DNA from: Rhodobacter capsulatus
Lineage (GTDB): Bacteria > Pseudomonadota > Alphaproteobacteria > Rhodobacterales > Rhodobacteraceae
DNA length: 64,000 nucleotides
Assembly: GCF_003254295.1 (NCBI RefSeq)
Contig: NZ_QKZO01000001.1
Coordinates: 327,608 to 391,607 of the forward strand
Direction of reading: 5' to 3'
Below, piece after piece: positions 50,155 through 59,621 of this stretch (positions are counted from its first letter, which is position 1; every line of letters begins with the position of its first letter). The notes beneath the pieces are model-generated. The model ran no database searches. It was not told the origin of the DNA and saw nothing but the letters and a program-made list of their open reading frames with translations. The translations under genes were made by a program, and so were the position numbers.

Positions 50155-51438
50155 TCAGCCCTTCGCGGCGAGGATCGAGGCTTCGAGGATGTCCAGCGCC
50201 TCGTCAAAGACCGCGTCCTGGATCGTCAGCGGCGCGAGGAACCGGATGACGTTGCCGTAAACACCGCAGGTGAGCAGGATCAGGCCGCGGCTCAGCGCCT
50301 CTTCGCGGACGCGGTTGGTCATCTCCGGGTTCGGCATGTCGGTGCCCGCCACGTTGAACTCGACCGCGTTCATGAAGCCCGGGCCGCGGATGTCGATGAT
50401 CTCCGGCACGCTGTCACGCAGGCCCGCCAGACGCTGTTTCAGCCGCGCGCCCAGACGCTCGGCGCGGGCGCAAAGCTGTTCGTCCTCGATCACGTCCAGC
50501 ACCGCATGGGCGGCGGCGACGGCAATCGGCGCCCCGGCATAGGTGCCGCCAAGGCCGCCCGGGTTCGGGCTGTCCATGATTTCGGCCTTGCCGGTCACCG
50601 CCGAGATCGGGAAGCCGCCGCCCAGCCCCTTGGCCATGGTGGTGATGTCGGCGGCAACCCCGTGATGTTCCATCGCGAAAAGCTTGCCGGTGCGGGCAAA
50701 GCCGGTCTGCACCTCGTCGGCGATCAGGACGATGCCGTGCTTGTCGGCGATCTCGCGCAGTTTGCGCATGAAGCCTTCGGGCACCGGATAGAAGCCGCCC
50801 TCGCCCTGCACCGGCTCGACGATGATCGCGGCGACGCGGGTGGGTTCGATGTCGGCCTTGAAGAGACGTTCCAGCGCCGCCACGGCCTCCTCGCCCGTCA
50901 CCCCATGCAGCGGGCAGGGGAAGGGCAGGTGCCAGACGTCGTTCATCATCGGGCCGAAACCGGCCTTGTAGGGCTGAACCTTGCCGGTCAGCGTCATGCC
51001 CATGAAGGTGCGGCCGTGAAAGCCGCCCGCAAAGGCCACAACGCCCGCGCGGCCGGTGTGGTGACGGGCAATCTTGATCGCGTTTTCAACGGCTTCGGCG
51101 CCGGTTGTGGCGAAGATCGTCTTCTTCGCAAAGTCACCGGGCACGGCGGCGTTCAGACGCTCGGCCAGGGTGACGTAGTTTTCGTAAGGCACGACTTGGT
51201 GGCAGGTGTGGGTGAAGGCGTCGAGCTGCGCTTTGACCGCTTCGATCACGCGCGGGTGACGGTGGCCGGTGTTCACCACGGCGATCCCCGCGGCGAAGTC
51301 GATGTAACGGGTGCCGTTCTTGTCCCAGATTTCCGCGTTTTCGGCGCGTTCGGCATAGATCTGCGTTGTCACGCCAACGCCCTTGGCGATGGCGGCGGCA
51401 CGGCGGGCGGACAGGTCGGGCGAGGTTTGCACGGTCAT
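50155..51438 (-). CDS. gabT: 4-aminobutyrate aminotransferase
   Basis: 427-aa class III PLP aminotransferase that moves the amino group of GABA to 2-oxoglutarate. The cofactor aspartate is in IADEVQTGFARTG and the lysine is in MAKGLGGGFPISA; the active-site segment GFHGRTFMG is present. GABA or the related 5-aminovalerate are likely substrates. It is followed by an Lrp regulator in the same operon and faces a MerR-XRE-cupin regulator across a 111-base divergent promoter. Confidence 0.92.
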   Translation of the reverse strand: MTVQTSPDLSARRAAAIAKGVGVTTQIYAERAENAEIWDKNGTRYIDFAAGIAVVNTGHRHPRVIEAVKAQLDAFTHTCHQVVPYENYVTLAERLNAAVPGDFAKKTIFATTGAEAVENAIKIARHHTGRAGVVAFAGGFHGRTFMGMTLTGKVQPYKAGFGPMMNDVWHLPFPCPLHGVTGEEAVAALERLFKADIEPTRVAAIIVEPVQGEGGFYPVPEGFMRKLREIADKHGIVLIADEVQTGFARTGKLFAMEHHGVAADITTMAKGLGGGFPISAVTGKAEIMDSPNPGGLGGTYAGAPIAVAAAHAVLDVIEDEQLCARAERLGARLKQRLAGLRDSVPEIIDIRGPGFMNAVEFNVAGTDMPNPEMTNRVREEALSRGLILLTCGVYGNVIRFLAPLTIQDAVFDEALDILEASILAAKG

Positions 51439-51489
51439 GAAGGGGCTCCGATTCGAGATATCGCATCCTCTCACTTTGCATTTTTTCTG

Positions 51490-51503
51490 CAAGAAAATTC
51501 TTG
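51490..51503. promoter_or_regulatory. Palindromic site in the gabT/regulator divergent promoter
   Basis: CAAGAA-AA-TTCTTG is a perfect dyad at 51490-51503 in the A+T-rich divergent region. TTGCA/TGCAA (51477-51492) overlaps it. The location and symmetry suit an operator for the adjacent cupin-type regulator; this is inference. Confidence 0.5.
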
Positions 51504-51549
51504 GCAAGATCGGTAGCAAGGCGCATCCTGCCCGGGTAAGGCAGGTGAA

Positions 51550-52371
51550 ATGACCGAGTCGCACGCAGATACGCCCGAGGAAGAACCGCTGTTTCGGGTG
51601 GCCGAGGCCGCGCGGGCGGCGGGCGTGGCGTCGTCCACCCTGCGGCTGTGGGAGACGCAGGGGCTGATCGCGCCGCAACGCCGGGCCTCGGGGCAGCGGC
51701 TTTATTCGGCCGCCGATGTGGCGCGGCTGCAGCGCATCGCCTATCTGCGGCGTGAGGCCGGGCTGAACCCCGCCGCGATCCGCGCGACGCTGGAAAGCGA
51801 GAACGACGCCCCCGCGCCCCCCGCGATCACCAATGAACCGCTTGGCACGGCGCTGCGGGCGCTGCGGCAAAACCGCGGCGAGACGCTTGACACCGTGGCG
51901 CAGGCGCTGGGGGTTTCGGCCTCGGCGCTGTCGACGCTGGAACGCACCGGGGCGGGGGTCAGCTTCAAGACGCTGGCCGATCTGGCGCAATATTACGGCA
52001 CCACCGTGTCGCGGCTTTCCGGGCAGGAGGAGGTTGGCCAACCCGTCGTGCGGGCGGGCGCGGCGCGGGTCTGGCCGATGCCGGTCGAGGGCGTGCGGGT
52101 CGAGGTTCTGGCCGAGGGGCGGCGGCAGATGGATTGCCACCGCTTCATCCTCGCCCCCGGCGCGGCCTCGGAGGGCGGTTACGGCCACGAGGGCGAGGAA
52201 TTCATCACCGTGCTGGAAGGCCGCTTCCGACTGACGCTGGACGGCACCGAGCTGCACGAATTGGGCGTCGGCGACAGCATCTATTTCGAAAGCCGCCGCC
52301 CGCATGCCTGGGCCAATGCCGCCGACGGCCGCACCGTGGTGATCTGGGTCAACACCCCGCCAACCTTCTGA
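51550..52371 (+). CDS. MerR-XRE-cupin fusion transcription regulator
   Basis: 273-aa regulator with three domains in order: a MerR-type winged helix (14-80, FRVAEAARAAGVASSTLRLWETQGLI), an XRE helix-turn-helix (100-156, LRALRQNRGETLDTVAQALGVSASALSTLE), and a C-terminal cupin (200-271, with H213, E217 and H252 as possible metal ligands). The XRE-cupin pair is the layout of PuuR, which controls putrescine and GABA catabolism. It is divergent from gabT, so gabT is the likely target. The extra MerR-like domain is unusual. Confidence 0.88.
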   Translation: MTESHADTPEEEPLFRVAEAARAAGVASSTLRLWETQGLIAPQRRASGQRLYSAADVARLQRIAYLRREAGLNPAAIRATLESENDAPAPPAITNEPLGTALRALRQNRGETLDTVAQALGVSASALSTLERTGAGVSFKTLADLAQYYGTTVSRLSGQEEVGQPVVRAGAARVWPMPVEGVRVEVLAEGRRQMDCHRFILAPGAASEGGYGHEGEEFITVLEGRFRLTLDGTELHELGVGDSIYFESRRPHAWANAADGRTVVIWVNTPPTF

Positions 52372-52454
52372 CATCCCCGAAGGCCACACCTTTGCGTGAA
52401 GCTCTTGCGAGGATCGCGCGCCGCGGTCACTCTGGGCAAAACCCCGGAGGTTCC

Positions 52455-52871
52455 ATGCGTGTCGCCGTTCTTGCCCTTGCCCTGATCGCCCTTGCCGCCT
52501 GCAAGGAGGACGCGGCGCAGACCCCGGCCGATCCGCTGGCCCTGATCGGCACCGGAACCGAATGGACCATCACCGAGATCGCGGGCGCCGCCGTGCCGGA
52601 GGGCGTCCGCGTCACCCTGCTGTCGCCCGAGCCGGGGATGATCGCGGGCACGTCAGGCTGCAACCGCTATGCGGGCCGGATCGAAACCCGCGAGGGCGCA
52701 CTGCATGTGGGCGCGCTGGCCGGAACCCGGATGATGTGCCCGCCCGCGCAGATGCAGGTGGAACAGGCCTTCCATTCGACGATCGGCGCGGTGACGGCCT
52801 TGCGGCTGACGGGTCCGGCGCTGGACTTCACCGATGCCGCGGGTCAGGTCATTCTGCGCGCCAGCCGCTAG
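52455..52871 (+). CDS. META domain lipoprotein (HslJ-like)
   Basis: 138-aa predicted lipoprotein. The lipobox LAAC ends at C16, and the mature domain shows META/HslJ features (WTITEIAGAAVP near the start, SGCNRYAGRI in the middle, CPP before the last helix). HslJ-type proteins are outer-membrane or periplasmic and are linked to stress in E. coli; the role here is unknown. GGAGG precedes the ATG. Rhomboid follows after 39 bases. Confidence 0.88.
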   Translation: MRVAVLALALIALAACKEDAAQTPADPLALIGTGTEWTITEIAGAAVPEGVRVTLLSPEPGMIAGTSGCNRYAGRIETREGALHVGALAGTRMMCPPAQMQVEQAFHSTIGAVTALRLTGPALDFTDAAGQVILRASR

Positions 52872-52910
52872 AGGCTTGACGCAAAACCCGTCTTCGGGAA
52901 GGCTGGGGCG

Positions 52911-53636
52911 ATGTTCCCGATCCGCGATCATAACCCCTCGACCCGCACCCCCTGGGTGGTGCGCGGGCTGATCCTGCTCAACGTGCTGATCTATGTGCTG
53001 ACCGCCGAGTGGGGCGGGCGGATGTTCGGGCTTTGGCAATGGGGGGCGCTTTACCCCGAGGCGATCAGCCATGGCGTCTGGCTGCACGGGCTTGTCACGC
53101 ACATGTTCCTGCATGCGGGCATCATGCATATCGCGGGCAACATGCTGTTTCTGTGGGTCTTTGGCGACAACCTTGAGGACCAGCTCGGCCATTTCGGCTT
53201 TCTCGTCTTCTACTTGCTCGGCGGGCTGGCGGCGGCGGGCGCGCAGATCGCGGGCGATCCTTTCAGCGGCGTGCCGATGGTCGGCGCCTCGGGCGCGATT
53301 GCGGCGGTGATGGGCGGCTATCTGCTGCTCTTCCCGAAAGCCCGTGTCGACATCCTGTTCATCTTCTTCATTGTCTACAAGATCTTCACCATCCGCGCCT
53401 GGATCGTGCTGGGCTTCTGGTTCGCGGTGCAGCTTTTGAATTCGCTCGGCGGCTCGGCCGATGGCGTGGCGTACTGGGCGCATGCGGGCGGCTTTCTGGC
53501 CGGGCTGGCGCTGATGGCGCCGCATTTCCTGCGCCTGGGCGGGCCGCTTTTCTGGCGGAACCATGGCGGGCTGCCGCCCAATCCCTCGATCGACTATGTG
53601 GCGACCCGCGTCCCGGTGGTGCGGCGCCGCCGCTAA
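52911..53636 (+). CDS. Rhomboid family intramembrane serine protease
   Basis: 241-aa polytopic protein of six or seven membrane helices. The catalytic dyad is S127 in the GASG motif (VPMVGASGAIAAV) and H191 in AHAGGFLAGL; H73 and N77 (MHIAGN) complete the oxyanion site. It cuts transmembrane substrates inside the inner membrane. No substrate is evident nearby. It is convergent with the GMC gene, 10 bases between stops. Confidence 0.93.
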   Translation: MFPIRDHNPSTRTPWVVRGLILLNVLIYVLTAEWGGRMFGLWQWGALYPEAISHGVWLHGLVTHMFLHAGIMHIAGNMLFLWVFGDNLEDQLGHFGFLVFYLLGGLAAAGAQIAGDPFSGVPMVGASGAIAAVMGGYLLLFPKARVDILFIFFIVYKIFTIRAWIVLGFWFAVQLLNSLGGSADGVAYWAHAGGFLAGLALMAPHFLRLGGPLFWRNHGGLPPNPSIDYVATRVPVVRRRR

Positions 53637-53646
53637 CGCCCGCCGA

Positions 53647-55248
53647 TCAGCGGCCCCGGATCATCGCAGCCGCGCGTTCAGCGATCATGATGGTGGGCGC
53701 ATTGGTGTTGCCGCCGATCAGGCTGGGCATAACCGAAGCATCGACGACCCGCAGCCCCGCCACGCCGCGCACCCGCAGCTCCGGATCGACCACCGCAGCC
53801 GCATCGGTGCCCATGCGACAGGTGCCGACCGGGTGATAGATCGTGTCGGCGCGCGCGCGGATATCGGCCATCAGACCGGCGTCTGACCCGTCCTGCGGAT
53901 AAAGCCGCGCGCCGCGCCAGGGCGCCAGCGGCGCTGCCCGGGTGATCTGCTCCAAGAGCCGCGCCGCCCGCAGCATCAGGGCTTCGTCACGCGGATCGGC
54001 CAGAAAGGCCGGATCGATCAAGGGCGCCTTGCGCGGGTTTTTCGACGCCAGCCGCACCGTGCCGCGCGATTGCGGCCGCAGCACGCAGATATGCGCCGAC
54101 CAGCCGTCCGCGACATGCAGCTTGCGCATGTGCTGATCGACGATGCCGACGACGAAATGGATCTGCAGATCGGGGATTGCGACCTCGGGCGCGGAGCGCA
54201 GGAACGCCCCGCCCTCGGCCATGGGCGAGGCGAAAAGCCCCTCGCCATGCCGCATCCAGCCGCCCGCCGCCCTGGCCAGCCGCCACAGCCCGCGCGGATT
54301 GAGCCCCACGACATCGCGGCGGGGCGAAAAGTGGGAAATCGTATAATCCAGATGATCCTGCAGGTTTGCCCCCACCCCGGGCAGATCCTGTACGACATCA
54401 ATACCCAGATCGCGCAGATGCGCCCCCGGCCCGATGCCCGAGAGCATCAGAAGCTGCGGCGATCCAAAGGCCCCAGCGGACAGGATCACCTCCCGCGCCG
54501 CTTCCAGCCGCAGCCGCTTACGCCCCTGCCGCACCAGCGCCCCGGTGGCGCGGCCCTCGGAAATCAGCACCTTTTCCGCCCGCGCCCCGGTCAGCACGGT
54601 CAGATTGGGCCGGTCCATCACCGAATGCAGATAGGCCGCCGCCGCCGAACAGCGCTCGCCCTTCCTCGGCCCGTCCCAGAATTGCGTCACCTGATAGGGC
54701 GCGGCGCCCTCCTGACACGCGCCGTTGAAATCGTCCGTCGGGGGGCAGTCCACCGCGCCACAGGCCTGCACGAAAGCGCGGGTGATCGGCCGCGGGCGGC
54801 GCTGGTCGCCCACTTGCAGCGGGCCTTCCGCCCCGTGATGCGCGGACGCGCCGCGGATGTTGCGTTCGGATTTCAGAAACCACGGCTTACAGGCGGCCCA
54901 GTCCCAGCCCACGGCCCCCTCGGCGGCCCAACGGTCGTAATCCGAGGGATGGCCGCGCAGATACAGCATCGCATTGATCGCCGAGGAGCCGCCCAGCCCC
55001 CTGCCCCGCGGCTGAAACCCCCGCCGCCCGTTCAGACCGGGCTGCGGCACCGTGTGCAGCGCCCAGTTGTGGGCACCCAGATAGCCCGGCACCAGCGCCG
55101 CCACCAGCGCAGGCGCCCGCACCAGAATATCCCGCGCCGCATCGCCCGCCTCGACCAGACAGACGCGCGTGCCCGGATCCTCGCTCAGCCGCGCCGCCAG
55201 CACCGATCCGGCCGAGCCGCCGCCCAGAATGACATAGTCGAAATGCAT
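53647..55248 (-). CDS. GMC family oxidoreductase (choline dehydrogenase-like)
   Basis: 533-aa FAD enzyme. The dinucleotide motif is VILGGGSAGSVLAARLSE (6-23), the GMC signatures are GRGLGGSSAINAMLYLRG and GAFGSPQLLMLSGIG, and the active-site histidines are in YHPVGTCRMG and GNTNAP. It resembles choline and other alcohol dehydrogenases, but betB, betI and a choline transporter are absent, so betA is not assigned. It oxidises some primary alcohol in the cytoplasm or at the membrane. Confidence 0.9.
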   Translation of the reverse strand: MHFDYVILGGGSAGSVLAARLSEDPGTRVCLVEAGDAARDILVRAPALVAALVPGYLGAHNWALHTVPQPGLNGRRGFQPRGRGLGGSSAINAMLYLRGHPSDYDRWAAEGAVGWDWAACKPWFLKSERNIRGASAHHGAEGPLQVGDQRRPRPITRAFVQACGAVDCPPTDDFNGACQEGAAPYQVTQFWDGPRKGERCSAAAAYLHSVMDRPNLTVLTGARAEKVLISEGRATGALVRQGRKRLRLEAAREVILSAGAFGSPQLLMLSGIGPGAHLRDLGIDVVQDLPGVGANLQDHLDYTISHFSPRRDVVGLNPRGLWRLARAAGGWMRHGEGLFASPMAEGGAFLRSAPEVAIPDLQIHFVVGIVDQHMRKLHVADGWSAHICVLRPQSRGTVRLASKNPRKAPLIDPAFLADPRDEALMLRAARLLEQITRAAPLAPWRGARLYPQDGSDAGLMADIRARADTIYHPVGTCRMGTDAAAVVDPELRVRGVAGLRVVDASVMPSLIGGNTNAPTIMIAERAAAMIRGR

Positions 55249-55311
55249 CAGGCTCCCCCGTTTCCGAGAGAGCCTAACCGGTTTTTCACATCCGCAAAGC
55301 GTGACTTCAGG

Positions 55312-57732
55312 TCACTTCCGCTGCACGCCGCCGGTGGCCTTGGTGACCTTGTCCACGACCTTCGCCGCCACCGCCTCGATCTCGGCATCGGTCAGGGTCT
55401 TGTCGCGCGGCTGCAGCCGGACCGAGAGCGCGATCGACTTCTTGCCCGCGCCCATCTGCTCCTCGGCCTTGGCGCCGGTGAACTGGTCAAAGACCGAAAC
55501 CGCCTCGATCAGCGCCTTGTCGGCCCCCATCGCGGCATTGACCGCAGTCAGCGCCTCGACGCCCGCATCGACGACAAAGGCGAAATCGCGCTCGACCGCC
55601 TGCAGATCCGAGAGCGCCAGCGCAGGCCGGGTCGGCGTCTTGGCTTTCGGGAAGGGCACGGCTTCGATCCAGATCGTGAAGGCAACCGCAGGCCCCTTCA
55701 CCCCCATTTCGCGCAGCACCTTGGGGTGCACCTCGCCAAAGCTCGCCAGCGCATTCGGGCCAAGCGCGATGGTGCCCGAGCGGCCCGGATGGAACCAGCC
55801 CGCCACCTTGCGGTTGACCTGCACCCGCGCGGGGGCGCCAATCGCCGCCAGCACCGCCTCGACATCGGCCTTGGCGTCGTAAAGATCGACCGGACGGCGC
55901 GAACCAAAGGGGTCGCGCGGCGCCAAGGCGCCCACCAGCAGCCCCGCCGCCTGCACCGCCTGATCGCCCGGCTCGCCACCGCTGAAGGCGGGGCCAACCT
56001 CGAACAGCGCCAGATCGGCAAAGCCGCGCGCCTGATTGCGCGCCGCCGCCTGCAAAAGCCCCGGCAGCAGATCCGGGCGCAGATGGGTCATCTCGGACGA
56101 GATCGGGTTTTCGATCCGCGTCGCCTCAAGCCCGCCGCCGAACAGCGCCGCCGACTTGGCGTCGATGAAGCTGTAGGTCACGCATTCATTGTAGCCAAGC
56201 GCCGCAATCGTCCGCCGTGCGGTGCGTTCGCGGGTCTGGATCGGCGTCAGCACCGGGCCGGGAACGCCCGTGGTTTCGCGCGCCATCGGACGGCCCACCA
56301 GCTTCGTCAGCGAGGCGATCCGCGCCACCTCCTCGACCAGATCCGCTTCGCCCAGCACGTCGGGCCGCCACGAGGGCGGCGAGGCCATGTCACCGTCAAA
56401 GCTGAAGCCAAGCGCGGTCAGCGTCTCGCGCTGCGTGGCCTCGGGGATCTCCATGCCGACAAGGCTGATGACCCGGGCCGGGTCGAGCTTGTAGGCGCGC
56501 TTGGTCACCGGCACGGCGCCGTCCATCACCACATTCGACGCCTCGCCGCCGCACAGATCCAGCACCATCTGCGTCGCCAGTTCCAGCCCGGGCAGGGTGA
56601 AGTCCGGGTCCACGCCGCGTTCGAACCGATAGCGCGCGTCCGAATTGATCTTCAGCGCGCGGCCGGTGGTGGCAATGGTGATCGGATCCCAATAAGCGCT
56701 TTCCAGGAAGACATCGGTGGTGTCTTCCGTGCAGCCCGAAAGCTCGCCGCCCATGATGCCCGCAAGGCTTTCCGGTTCCTTGTCGTCGCAAATCACCATC
56801 TGACCGGGGCGGAGCGTGTAGGTCTTGCCGTCAAGCGCCAGAAGCTCCTCGCCGCCCTTGGCAGGGACAATCCGCAGGTTCCCCGCCACCTTCGCCGCGT
56901 CAAACACATGCAGCGGGCGGTTCAGGTCATAGGTGAAGAAGTTGGTGATATCGACCAAGGCCGAGATCGGCCGCAGCCCGATCGCCCGCAGCCGCGCTTG
57001 CAGCCAGTCGGGGCTTTGCCCGTTCTTCACGCCCCGGATCAGACGCCCGGCGAACAGCGGGCAGCCCTTTTCCTTGAGGGCGGCGTCGATTTCCACCTTG
57101 ATCGGGCTCTCAAAACCTCCCGGCAGGGCCTCGATGTCCAAAGGCTTCAGCCGCCCCAGACCGCGCGCCGCCAGATCGCGGGCGACACCGCGGACGCCCA
57201 AAGCATCGGGGCGGTTCGGCGTGATCTTGATATGGATCATCGGATCGACGGCCTCGGGGCGGTTTTCCGCCAGCCAGTCGATGAATTTGCAGCCGACCTC
57301 GGAATTCAGGCTGTCCTCGGGCAGCTCGATGATGCCGTTATGCTCGTCCGACAGCTCCAGCTCGCGTTCCGAGCACATCATGCCGTGGCTTTCCACGCCG
57401 CGGATCTTGCCGACGCCCAGCGTGGTGTCGATGCCCGGCACATAATCGCCCGGTTTCGCCAGCACGACGGTGATCCCCGCCCGCGCATTCGGCGCACCGC
57501 AAACGATGACCTTTTCGCCCTCGTCGGTCAGCACGCGGCAGACCCGCAGCTTGTCGGCATCGGGGTGCTTTTCGGCATGCAGCACCTTGGCGATGGTGAA
57601 GGGGGCGAGTTTGGCGCCCGGGTTCACCACCTCCTCGACCTCAAGGCCAAGGTCGGTAAGCGCGTCGGCAATCTCGGTCACCGAGGCTTCTGTTTCGAGA
57701 TGGTCTTTCAGCCAGGAGAGGGTGAATTTCAT
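55312..57732 (-). CDS. pheT: Phenylalanyl-tRNA synthetase beta subunit
   Basis: 806-aa large subunit of the alpha2-beta2 synthetase. In order: an N-terminal tRNA-binding domain (residues about 40-150), the B3/B4 editing domain (about 220-390), B5 (about 400-475), a degenerate catalytic-like core and the C-terminal ferredoxin-like anticodon-binding domain. The start ATG overlaps the stop of an inserted gene as ATGA. A ribosome site, AAGGACGG (57739-57746), is inside that gene. The protein is complete and shows no damage. Confidence 0.97.
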   Translation of the reverse strand: MKFTLSWLKDHLETEASVTEIADALTDLGLEVEEVVNPGAKLAPFTIAKVLHAEKHPDADKLRVCRVLTDEGEKVIVCGAPNARAGITVVLAKPGDYVPGIDTTLGVGKIRGVESHGMMCSERELELSDEHNGIIELPEDSLNSEVGCKFIDWLAENRPEAVDPMIHIKITPNRPDALGVRGVARDLAARGLGRLKPLDIEALPGGFESPIKVEIDAALKEKGCPLFAGRLIRGVKNGQSPDWLQARLRAIGLRPISALVDITNFFTYDLNRPLHVFDAAKVAGNLRIVPAKGGEELLALDGKTYTLRPGQMVICDDKEPESLAGIMGGELSGCTEDTTDVFLESAYWDPITIATTGRALKINSDARYRFERGVDPDFTLPGLELATQMVLDLCGGEASNVVMDGAVPVTKRAYKLDPARVISLVGMEIPEATQRETLTALGFSFDGDMASPPSWRPDVLGEADLVEEVARIASLTKLVGRPMARETTGVPGPVLTPIQTRERTARRTIAALGYNECVTYSFIDAKSAALFGGGLEATRIENPISSEMTHLRPDLLPGLLQAAARNQARGFADLALFEVGPAFSGGEPGDQAVQAAGLLVGALAPRDPFGSRRPVDLYDAKADVEAVLAAIGAPARVQVNRKVAGWFHPGRSGTIALGPNALASFGEVHPKVLREMGVKGPAVAFTIWIEAVPFPKAKTPTRPALALSDLQAVERDFAFVVDAGVEALTAVNAAMGADKALIEAVSVFDQFTGAKAEEQMGAGKKSIALSVRLQPRDKTLTDAEIEAVAAKVVDKVTKATGGVQRK

Positions 57733-58418
57733 TGGTTTCCGTCCTTCAATTGAACGATTGAATTTAGCTCAGCGTAGATCGTTTTAACGCACGAGCTCAA
57801 TTCAACCGACGTCTCATCGTCATTGTTTTGATTTGAGGAAGCCATACTCCGCCATTCATCCGAAAACTTGCTGTCGTTGTTCGGACTCGACATTTTACTC
57901 TCCGCCAGCAAAGCGGATAACGCGATAACCAATCTATTTCGGGACGCGTGAATAGTGTTGACGGCCTCATCCACCACCGCGTTTCCTATTATTGCTTTCA
58001 CTCGTATTTGTGCCCGTCGAAACCTCAAGAAAAGTTCGTCATATGTTCCCATCCTCGACAGCTTGCGCTCAAAATACACGAGAGAATTTTCTTTATTCAC
58101 CCCTACAAGAGACATTGATGGATGACGAATGGCTCTGAACGCATCTTCCACTTCGAAAGCTAGCGAAACCAATTCTTCCGCAATCTCTGCCCGTCTCTTA
58201 GCTCTCGCCTCAGCGCGCCAAGCTTCAACCTGCCTGTTAGCAGCGATAACTGCGATGGCTGCGGCCATTACCGGGCCAAAGAACGTGGCGAGAGAGGAAG
58301 ACATATTTCCATGTTTCTCAAAAAAGGCGGCAATAGAAACAAACCAAGCAACATTGTTAGTGACCGAAAGTATCACTAACAAAGTAGCGTAGATTACCCC
58401 CCACGCCAGCCCTTTCAC
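57729..58418 (-). CDS. A+T-rich orphan membrane protein nested between pheS and pheT
   Basis: 229-aa protein that I do not recognise. It has two N-terminal membrane helices (about 7-33 and 43-60), then a charged coiled-coil stretch ([36 protein letters not shown]) and a soluble helical C-terminal domain ending in a Ser/Asn-rich tail. It starts at GTG 58418, overlapping the pheS stop (GTGA), and its stop overlaps the pheT start (ATGA). The DNA is far richer in A+T than pheS and pheT, with codons such as ATA, AAT and TCA rare nearby. It looks horizontally acquired but has been fitted exactly into the operon. Confidence 0.8.
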   Translation of the reverse strand: MKGLAWGVIYATLLVILSVTNNVAWFVSIAAFFEKHGNMSSSLATFFGPVMAAAIAVIAANRQVEAWRAEARAKRRAEIAEELVSLAFEVEDAFRAIRHPSMSLVGVNKENSLVYFERKLSRMGTYDELFLRFRRAQIRVKAIIGNAVVDEAVNTIHASRNRLVIALSALLAESKMSSPNNDSKFSDEWRSMASSNQNNDDETSVELSSCVKTIYAELNSIVQLKDGNQ

Positions 58419-59497
58419 TTACTCAACCCCCCGAACACCGTCGGCAGGTCCAGCGCGGCGAACCCATAGTGCTTCAACCAGCGCAGGTCGCTTTCGAAGA
58501 ACGCGCGCAAATCCGGGATGCCGTATTTCAGCATCGCGATCCGGTCGATACCCACGCCGAAGGCAAAGCCCTGATATTCGGTCGGATCAATGCCGCCCGC
58601 CGCCAGAACCTTGGGATGCACCATGCCGGAGCCGAGGATTTCCAGCCAGGAATTGCCCTCGCCGATCTTCAGCTGGCCGCCCTCCCAGGAACAGCGGATA
58701 TCCACCTCGGCCGAGGGTTCGGTGAAGGGGAAGTGGCTGGCGCGGAAGCGCAATTCGACCGAGGGCACCTCGAAGAAGGTCTTGCAGAATTCCTCCAGCA
58801 CCCATTTCAGGTTCGCCATCGAAATGTCGCGGCCGATCGCCAGACCCTCGACCTGATGGAACATCGGCGCGTGGGTCTGGTCCATGTCCATGCGGTAGAC
58901 GCGGCCGGGGGCAATCACGCGGATGGGCGCGCCCTTGGCCTGCATAGCGCGGATCTGCACCGGGCTCGTGTGCGTGCGCAGCACATGCGGCGGGCGCGGG
59001 TCGGCCGGGTCGCGCGCCATGAAGAAGGTGTCATGCTCCTGCCGCGCCGGGTGTTCGGGCGCGATGTTGAGCGCGTCGAAATTGTACCAGTCGCTTTCCA
59101 CCTGCGGGCCTTCGGCGACGGCAAAGCCCATGTCGGCAAAGATCGCGGTGACTTCGTCCATCACCTGGGACACCGGGTGGATCGTGCCAGCCCGGCGCGG
59201 ACGGCCGGGCAGCGTGACATCGAGCCATTCCGATTTCAGCCGCGCATCGAGCGCCGCATCGGCCAGCGCCTCTTTCTTCGCGCGCAAAGCGGCGTCGATC
59301 TCGTCCTTCAGACGGTTCAAGGCCGCGCCGGTGGTGGTGCGTTCCTCGGGCGTCATCTGGCCCAGTTCGCGCATCTTCAGGCTGATCTCGCCCTTCTTGC
59401 CAAGGGCGGCCAGACGCAGCTCCTCAAGGCTCGCCTCATCCGCGGCGGCGCCGATGCCTTCGAGATATTTCGCCTTGAGCACATCGAGCGTGGTCAT
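58415..59497 (-). CDS. pheS: Phenylalanyl-tRNA synthetase alpha subunit
   Basis: 360-aa catalytic subunit of PheRS. The N-terminal coiled coil (1-85) is followed by the class II core with motif 1 ([19 protein letters not shown]), motif 2 ([20 protein letters not shown]) and motif 3 ([12 protein letters not shown]). All are intact. Its stop codon overlaps the GTG of the nested orphan gene. It lies 125 bases past rplT with a terminator between, so it probably has its own promoter near 59500-59560. Confidence 0.97.
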   Translation of the reverse strand: MTTLDVLKAKYLEGIGAAADEASLEELRLAALGKKGEISLKMRELGQMTPEERTTTGAALNRLKDEIDAALRAKKEALADAALDARLKSEWLDVTLPGRPRRAGTIHPVSQVMDEVTAIFADMGFAVAEGPQVESDWYNFDALNIAPEHPARQEHDTFFMARDPADPRPPHVLRTHTSPVQIRAMQAKGAPIRVIAPGRVYRMDMDQTHAPMFHQVEGLAIGRDISMANLKWVLEEFCKTFFEVPSVELRFRASHFPFTEPSAEVDIRCSWEGGQLKIGEGNSWLEILGSGMVHPKVLAAGGIDPTEYQGFAFGVGIDRIAMLKYGIPDLRAFFESDLRWLKHYGFAALDLPTVFGGLSK

Positions 59498-59567
59498 GAG
59501 GTCTCTCCTGCAAGTGGGTGCGTCTTGCTAGCCGCCCCCCGGGCTGATTTCAAGCGCGGGAACGAAA

Positions 59568-59600
59568 AACCCCCGCGACGGCGGGCGCCGCGCGGGGGTT
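59568..59600 (-). terminator. Terminator after rplT
   Basis: On the minus strand AACCCCCGCG and CGCGGGGGTT form a 10-base stem, followed by TTTTCG. It separates rpmI-rplT from pheS, so the two parts are at least partly independent transcripts. Confidence 0.85.
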
Positions 59601-59621
59601 CCGTTTCCCGTCAGTGGGGAA

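Noticed and set aside
53647..55248. betA (choline dehydrogenase)
   Set aside because: GMC motifs are shared by many alcohol oxidoreductases and no other betaine gene is adjacent.
54070..57753. 1227-codon plus-strand open frame opposite the GMC gene and pheT
   Set aside because: It mirrors pheT and the oxidoreductase, is rich in Arg/His/Gln and has no domain; pheT is unmistakable on the other strand.
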